Below are positions 13,429 to 16,252 of a stretch of 16,252 nucleotides of DNA, in pieces. Origin of the DNA: an uncultured Lachnospiraceae bacterium (GTDB lineage: Bacteria > Bacillota > Clostridia > Lachnospirales > Lachnospiraceae); assembly GCA_947653315.1 (NCBI GenBank), contig CANTGP010000018.1, forward strand, positions 1-16,252. Direction: 5' to 3'. A program made the translations under genes and the position numbers. Under the pieces are notes generated by a model. That model saw only the letters and a list, made by a program, of their open reading frames with translations, searched no databases and had not been told where the DNA came from. The stretch's first letter is position 1. Each line of letters starts with the position of its first letter.

Positions 13429-13668
13429 ATGAGATTAGATAAATATTTGAAAGTTTCACGCCTGATTAAAAGGCGTACCGTTGCAAACGAGGCATGTGAT
13501 GCCGGGCGTGTGCTTGTAAACGACAAGCCTGCCAAAGCATCTGCGAATGTTAAGCAAGGCGATATCATCACGATACAGTTTGGAAATAAAGATGTGAAGG
13601 TAGAAGTGTTGGACATACAGGAAACGGTGAAAAAAGACGAAGCGAAAGAATTGTTCCGGTATATTTAA
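13429..13668 (+). CDS. rqcP: S4-domain RNA-binding protein RqcP (YabO)
   Basis: The 79-residue protein is essentially one S4 RNA-binding domain: MRLDKYLKVSRLIKRRTVAN, then ACDAGRVLVNDKPAKAS and the beta turn VKQGDIITIQFG. RqcP/YabO binds the 50S subunit at the peptidyl-tRNA and works with RqcH in adding alanine tails to stalled nascent chains. Size and position between mazG and yabP match the Bacillus yabO locus. The related heat-shock protein Hsp15 is the alternative name but is longer at its C-terminus. The ribosome site is weak (a purine patch in GCGGATATC), so translation may be coupled to hup, which ends 12 bases upstream. Confidence 0.92.
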   Translation: MRLDKYLKVSRLIKRRTVANEACDAGRVLVNDKPAKASANVKQGDIITIQFGNKDVKVEVLDIQETVKKDEAKELFRYI

Positions 13669-13687
13669 AATATCCCCCTCATATAAT
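13659..13687 (+). promoter_or_regulatory. Candidate sigma-E (sporulation) promoter for yabP-yabQ
   Basis: GTATATT (13659-13665), a 14-bp spacer and CATATAAT (13680-13687) match the Bacillus sigma-E pattern (KMATATT, 14-15 bp, CATACAMT) at all but one position in each box. In Bacillus subtilis yabP and yabQ belong to the sigma-E regulon. The predicted start of transcription is near 13694. The -10 box lies in the 5' arm of the terminator hairpin. Confidence 0.65.
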
Positions 13688-13715
13688 CTATAAGAGATTA
13701 TGCGAGGGGGTTTTT
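13674..13715 (+). terminator. Intrinsic terminator after rqcP, overlapping the yabP ribosome site
   Basis: CCCCCTC plus ATAATC (13674-13688) pairs with GATTAT plus GAGGGGG (13696-13710), with one G-U pair and one A-C mismatch, around a 7-base loop; five T follow (13711-13715). The 3' arm GAGG at 13704-13707 is also the ribosome site of yabP, whose ATG is at 13717. A transcript from upstream would be terminated or, if it read through, have the site paired. Confidence 0.88.
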
Positions 13716-13716
13716 C

Positions 13717-14007
13717 ATGGAAGACTTAAATGCAGTAAAACAGCGCACCCATAAACTGATGCTTACGAACAGAAGGACATGTACCATCAGCGGGGTATGC
13801 GATGTCCTGTCTTTTGACGTAAAAGAAGTCATTCTCGAAACGGACCAGGGAATGCTTATGATCAAAGGGGAAGATCTGCACGTAAGCCGCCTGACGCTGG
13901 ATAAGGGTGAAGTGGACATCGACGGGAAGATGGACAGTTTCACTTATTCGGAAGTATCGGGATATGGCGGGAAAGGGGAATCCCTGTTGTCAAAACTGTT
14001 TAAGTAG
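13717..14007 (+). CDS. yabP: Sporulation protein YabP
   Basis: This 96-residue protein matches the YabP/YqfC family: an N-terminal stretch RTHKLMLTNRRTCTISGVCD, the repeated beta pattern VLSFDVKEVILETDQGMLMIKGEDLHV and the charged end KGEVDIDGKMDSFTYSE. In Bacillus subtilis YabP is a mother-cell protein made under sigma-E during sporulation; its molecular role is poorly known. It precedes yabQ by 7 bases, so the pair is one unit. The ribosome site GAGG is 9 nt before the ATG and lies inside the terminator hairpin described above, which makes vegetative expression unlikely. Confidence 0.92.
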   Translation: MEDLNAVKQRTHKLMLTNRRTCTISGVCDVLSFDVKEVILETDQGMLMIKGEDLHVSRLTLDKGEVDIDGKMDSFTYSEVSGYGGKGESLLSKLFK

Positions 14008-14014
14008 GTGCGGA

Positions 14015-14503
14015 ATGAGTCAGGATATCATGAATGAAGTGTATTTTCTGGGCGGCTCCGTGTTTATGGGAATTGTCATTACGTTTGTCTATGATTTTAT
14101 TCTCATCGGACGCAGGATTATACCGCACAGTCTGTTCTTTCTTTCGCTGGAAGACCTGTTTTTTTGGGTGGCGTGCGCGTTTGCCGTGTTTTACATGCTT
14201 TACAGGGAAAATAACGGTGTGCTGAGATGGTTTGCCGTGTTTGGCGCCGCGGTGGGAATGCTGGTTTACAAAAAAATCATAGGGGACCGTTTTGTGAAGG
14301 TTATTTCCACCATAATACGGAAGGAAATACATTTGCTGCGTAAAATAGCGGGAATCCTGTTTGCGCCGCTGGGATGGCTGCTGAAAAAAGCGGCTGTATT
14401 TTTCCGGTTTCTCGGCAGGAAGAACCGAAGGCTGTCCAAATACGTAAAAAAGAAGTTGACTGGATTTGCCAGAACGCTTAAAATAATATTACATAAGCAC
14501 TGA
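14015..14503 (+). CDS. yabQ: Spore cortex biosynthesis protein YabQ
   Basis: The 162-residue membrane protein has three clear hydrophobic segments near the N-terminus (around YFLGGSVFMGIVITFVYDF, DLFFWVACAFAVFYMLY and WFAVFGAAVGMLVY), a fourth weaker one (AGILFAPLGWLLKKAAVFF), and a very basic C-terminal tail rich in Lys and Arg. Position right after yabP and the topology match YabQ, which in Bacillus sits in the mother-cell membrane around the forespore and is needed for cortex formation. ATG 14015 is 8 bases after the yabP stop with a poor ribosome site (AGGTG), which suggests coupling; ATG 14030 is an alternative start. Confidence 0.88.
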   Translation: MSQDIMNEVYFLGGSVFMGIVITFVYDFILIGRRIIPHSLFFLSLEDLFFWVACAFAVFYMLYRENNGVLRWFAVFGAAVGMLVYKKIIGDRFVKVISTIIRKEIHLLRKIAGILFAPLGWLLKKAAVFFRFLGRKNRRLSKYVKKKLTGFARTLKIILHKH

Positions 14504-14604
14504 ATGCATAGCGGCGGTGACAGGATTCGAATTGTATGGAAGGGATGGACATGGCGTAACGCGCGCATGAGGGACATGGATTCCCATACCGGAAAGGAGG
14601 CGTT

Positions 14605-14910
14605 ATGGGGAAAAGGGCAGCGTACCGCAGGAAACGGCAGAACCGGTTCGGCATGCTCTTGGTGGCGGCAGTCATTGTAATGATGTTTGTGGTCGTCATG
14701 GTGAAAAGCATCGAACTGAGACAGAAGTTGGCAGGATACCAGGCAAGGGAAGCGCAGCTTATGGAGGAAATCAAGAAAGAGGAGCAGCGCACGGAAGAAA
14801 TCAAGGAGTATGAGAAATACACCCAGACCAAGCAGTACATAGAGGAAGTGGCGAAGGATAAGCTGGGGCTGGTGCATGAAGGGGAAATTATTTTTAAGGA
14901 TGAGGATTAG
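14605..14910 (+). CDS. divIC: Septum formation initiator DivIC/FtsB-type protein
   Basis: The 101-residue bitopic protein has a very basic N-terminus (MGKRAAYRRKRQNRF), one transmembrane helix (about 16-34, MLLVAAVIVMMFVVVMV) and a coiled coil (about 36-72, ELRQKLAGYQAREAQLMEEI) ending in the conserved segment TKQYIEEVAKDKLGLVHEGE. This is the DivIC/FtsB layout; these proteins join FtsL and DivIB/FtsQ in the divisome and regulate septal wall synthesis. The place between yabQ and spoIIE matches Bacillus divIC. A strong AAGGAGG lies 5 nt before ATG 14605. The 101 bases since yabQ may hold a separate promoter, needed because division must run vegetatively, but I see no clear one. Confidence 0.93.
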   Translation: MGKRAAYRRKRQNRFGMLLVAAVIVMMFVVVMVKSIELRQKLAGYQAREAQLMEEIKKEEQRTEEIKEYEKYTQTKQYIEEVAKDKLGLVHEGEIIFKDED

Positions 14911-14911
14911 G

Positions 14912-14947
14912 ATGCAGATAACGGGAATACGGTTATCTGCATTTTTT
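14912..14947 (+). terminator. Intrinsic terminator after divIC
   Basis: ATGCAGATAAC (14912-14922) and GTTATCTGCAT (14932-14942) form a perfect 11-bp stem with a 9-base loop, running directly into a T-run (to 14947). It starts one base after the divIC stop codon and isolates spoIIE from the upstream genes. Confidence 0.93.
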
Positions 14948-14979
14948 GTCGCACGAAAAAGCATTTTTCCGTAGCGGTT

Positions 14980-15012
14980 TTGACAAATACGGCATGTCCC
15001 GTCATGTATAAT
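14980..15012 (+). promoter_or_regulatory. spoIIE promoter with 21-bp spacing (Spo0A-activated type)
   Basis: TTGACA (14980-14985) and TATAAT (15007-15012) are both perfect but separated by 21 bp, too far for ordinary sigma-A use. The same long spacing is the mark of the Spo0A-activated spoIIE and spoIIG promoters of Bacillus. The -35 box on the other strand reads TGTCAAA, one change from the 0A box TGTCGAA; a second near-match, TGTCGCA, lies at 14947-14953 next to the divIC terminator. Confidence 0.78.
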
Positions 15013-15050
15013 ATTCCTTTGCAGAAACAGTGGCGGATGGGGGTTTAAGT

Positions 15051-16247
15051 ATGAAAAAACAGCTTATAAACGGAGAAACATCCTTTAGCAGCATACTGCC
15101 GGAATACGGGAAAAAGAAACTGCTGATGTACGCGGATTCCTTCCGGGATTTGGCGAATACGTTCAGCGGTATACAGCAGCAGGAGAAAGCGGAAGTCATG
15201 GCGGAGGACAGACAGGAATACCTGTGGAAAAGGAGACTGTTGGAAAACCGCGATTTAATGGCGGAACACCTGAATGAAATGGCGCAGATTATGACACAGG
15301 TGGCGGAAGAATCCTACCGCAGTATCTATATGGGGGAACGGAAAGTGAAACAGCTTTCCCACGCCATGAAGGAAGCGGGCATTTTGTTAAAACATATCTG
15401 CCTTTTGGAAAAAGAGGATGGGCATAAGGAAATTAACATTGTCATGCGCGCCGTCAAAAGCGCCAATCCGGAAGTGGAGGAAGTGGGGAATCTGCTTTCG
15501 GTATTTTTGAACCTGCGTCTTATGCCCGTAAGGACAAGCCCTATTTTTGTCGGCAAAGACTGGTGCAGTTACCAGTACGTGGAGGAGCCGAAGTTCCATG
15601 TGCTGACCGGCGTAGCGAAAGCGGTGAAAGAAACGGAGAGCGTATCCGGCGATAACTATTCCTTTTTGGAAGTAAAGGAAGGCGGGCTTGCGGCAGTTTT
15701 GTCCGACGGTATGGGTTCCGGGGAAAAGGCGTGCAGGGACAGTGAATTTGTCATAGATTTTATCGAAAAGTTTTTGGAAGTGGGATTTTCCAAAGAGACG
15801 GCGGTACAGATGATTAACGGTTCGCTGATTGCGGGCGGGGAATCCAAAAACATGTCCACGCTGGACATCTGTCAGGCGGATTTATATACCGGTGTCTGTG
15901 AGTTCATCAAAGTGGGCTCGGCACCTTCCTATATTAAGCGTGAAAATCTGATTGAGCAGATATCGGCAAGGAACCTTCCGTTAGGCGTGTTCTATGAAAC
16001 GGACATGGAAGTCACAAGGCGCAGGCTGGTGGACGGCGATTATATCATTATGGTATCGGACGGCGTACTGGACGCGCTGTCCCAAGGGGTCGGCGAGGAA
16101 ATGATGCCGGAAATGCTGGGCAGGATCAGCCTGAAAAATCCTTCCGAAATCGCTAACCATATCCTGAATTTCAGTTTGTGCCAAAGCAAGGGGAAAATCC
16201 GCGATGACATGACCGTAATGGTGATTGGGGTATGGGAGAATTTGTAG
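15051..16247 (+). CDS. spoIIE: SpoIIE-type PP2C serine phosphatase without a membrane domain
   Basis: The 398-residue protein ends in a complete PP2C/SpoIIE phosphatase domain (about 183-398): SGDNYSF (199-205), LSDGMGSG (218-224) with metal ligand D219, STLDICQADL (269-278), KVGSAPSYI, VSDGVLDA (336-342) with D337, and RDDMTVMVI (384-392). SpoIIE dephosphorylates SpoIIAA-P to release sigma-F in the forespore. Residues 1-160 are helical and charged, like the distal part of the regulatory region. Bacillus SpoIIE has 827 residues with ten membrane helices; none is present here. ATG 15051 follows a G-rich site (GGGGG, about 15039-15043); an in-frame GTG at 15030 is less likely. The gene has its own promoter and terminator-bounded start, so the short form looks native. 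Position after divIC matches the Bacillus order. Confidence 0.9.
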   Translation: MKKQLINGETSFSSILPEYGKKKLLMYADSFRDLANTFSGIQQQEKAEVMAEDRQEYLWKRRLLENRDLMAEHLNEMAQIMTQVAEESYRSIYMGERKVKQLSHAMKEAGILLKHICLLEKEDGHKEINIVMRAVKSANPEVEEVGNLLSVFLNLRLMPVRTSPIFVGKDWCSYQYVEEPKFHVLTGVAKAVKETESVSGDNYSFLEVKEGGLAAVLSDGMGSGEKACRDSEFVIDFIEKFLEVGFSKETAVQMINGSLIAGGESKNMSTLDICQADLYTGVCEFIKVGSAPSYIKRENLIEQISARNLPLGVFYETDMEVTRRRLVDGDYIIMVSDGVLDALSQGVGEEMMPEMLGRISLKNPSEIANHILNFSLCQSKGKIRDDMTVMVIGVWENL

Positions 16248-16252
16248 AATGG

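Noticed and set aside
14266..14964. 232-residue minus-strand frame across yabQ and divIC
   Set aside because: It lies opposite two well-supported genes and a terminator and has no recognisable domain.
1..16252. tRNA or rRNA genes
   Set aside because: I saw no cloverleaf with a T-arm consensus and no rRNA-like stretch on either strand.

Overview
The window looks like chromosome of an anaerobic, endospore-forming Firmicute of class Clostridia, most likely Lachnospiraceae. The grounds are a pyruvate:ferredoxin oxidoreductase paired with an oxygen-reducing flavodiiron protein, a sporulation block in the Bacillus/Clostridia order (mazG, rqcP/yabO, yabP, yabQ, divIC, spoIIE), strong AGGAGG ribosome sites and sigma-A type promoters. 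Family assignment is inference; nothing here fixes the genus.

Layout. (1) 1-221, minus strand: the start of an ECF-type sigma factor gene breaks off inside region 2 and joins, out of frame, a piece of NAD-dependent DNA ligase (LigA) that leaves the left edge. (2) 222-1852: an XRE regulator, then a convergent LytTR-type regulator whose receiver domain lacks the phosphoacceptor aspartate, then a dispersed structured repeat (E1). (3) 1853-7095, minus strand: nifJ followed by fprA, ending at a good intrinsic terminator. (4) 7096-8273: about 1.2 kb without genes, holding two giant palindromes (7165-7555 and 7879-8247) and a second copy (E2) of the dispersed repeat. (5) 8274-13012, plus strand: cca, a CotS/APH-type kinase-fold gene, a membrane-anchored PEGA-domain protein and mazG. 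(6) 13041-16247, plus strand: hup, rqcP, yabP, yabQ, divIC and a short spoIIE without the membrane domain.

How the genes work together. NifJ makes acetyl-CoA, CO2 and reduced ferredoxin; FprA probably removes O2 or NO that would destroy NifJ's iron-sulfur clusters. Cca, MazG, RqcP and HU are housekeeping genes for tRNA ends, nucleotide-pool cleaning, ribosome quality control and chromosome packing. YabP, YabQ, DivIC and SpoIIE belong to division and sporulation. Two promoters fit this: a sigma-E-like promoter before yabP and a promoter with 21-bp spacing before spoIIE, as in Spo0A-activated genes.

The most unusual content is the pair of giant palindromes. Each has a 157-bp core shared by both copies (in opposite orientation), enclosed by arms over 100 bp long. 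The arms are perfectly or almost perfectly complementary within a copy but unrelated between copies. Inner stems also change in a compensatory way, so structure and not arm sequence is kept. I do not recognise this as a named family. The second strong observation is at yabP: the terminator behind rqcP contains both the sigma-E -10 box (5' arm) and the yabP ribosome site (3' arm), so the predicted sporulation transcript starts inside the hairpin and escapes it.
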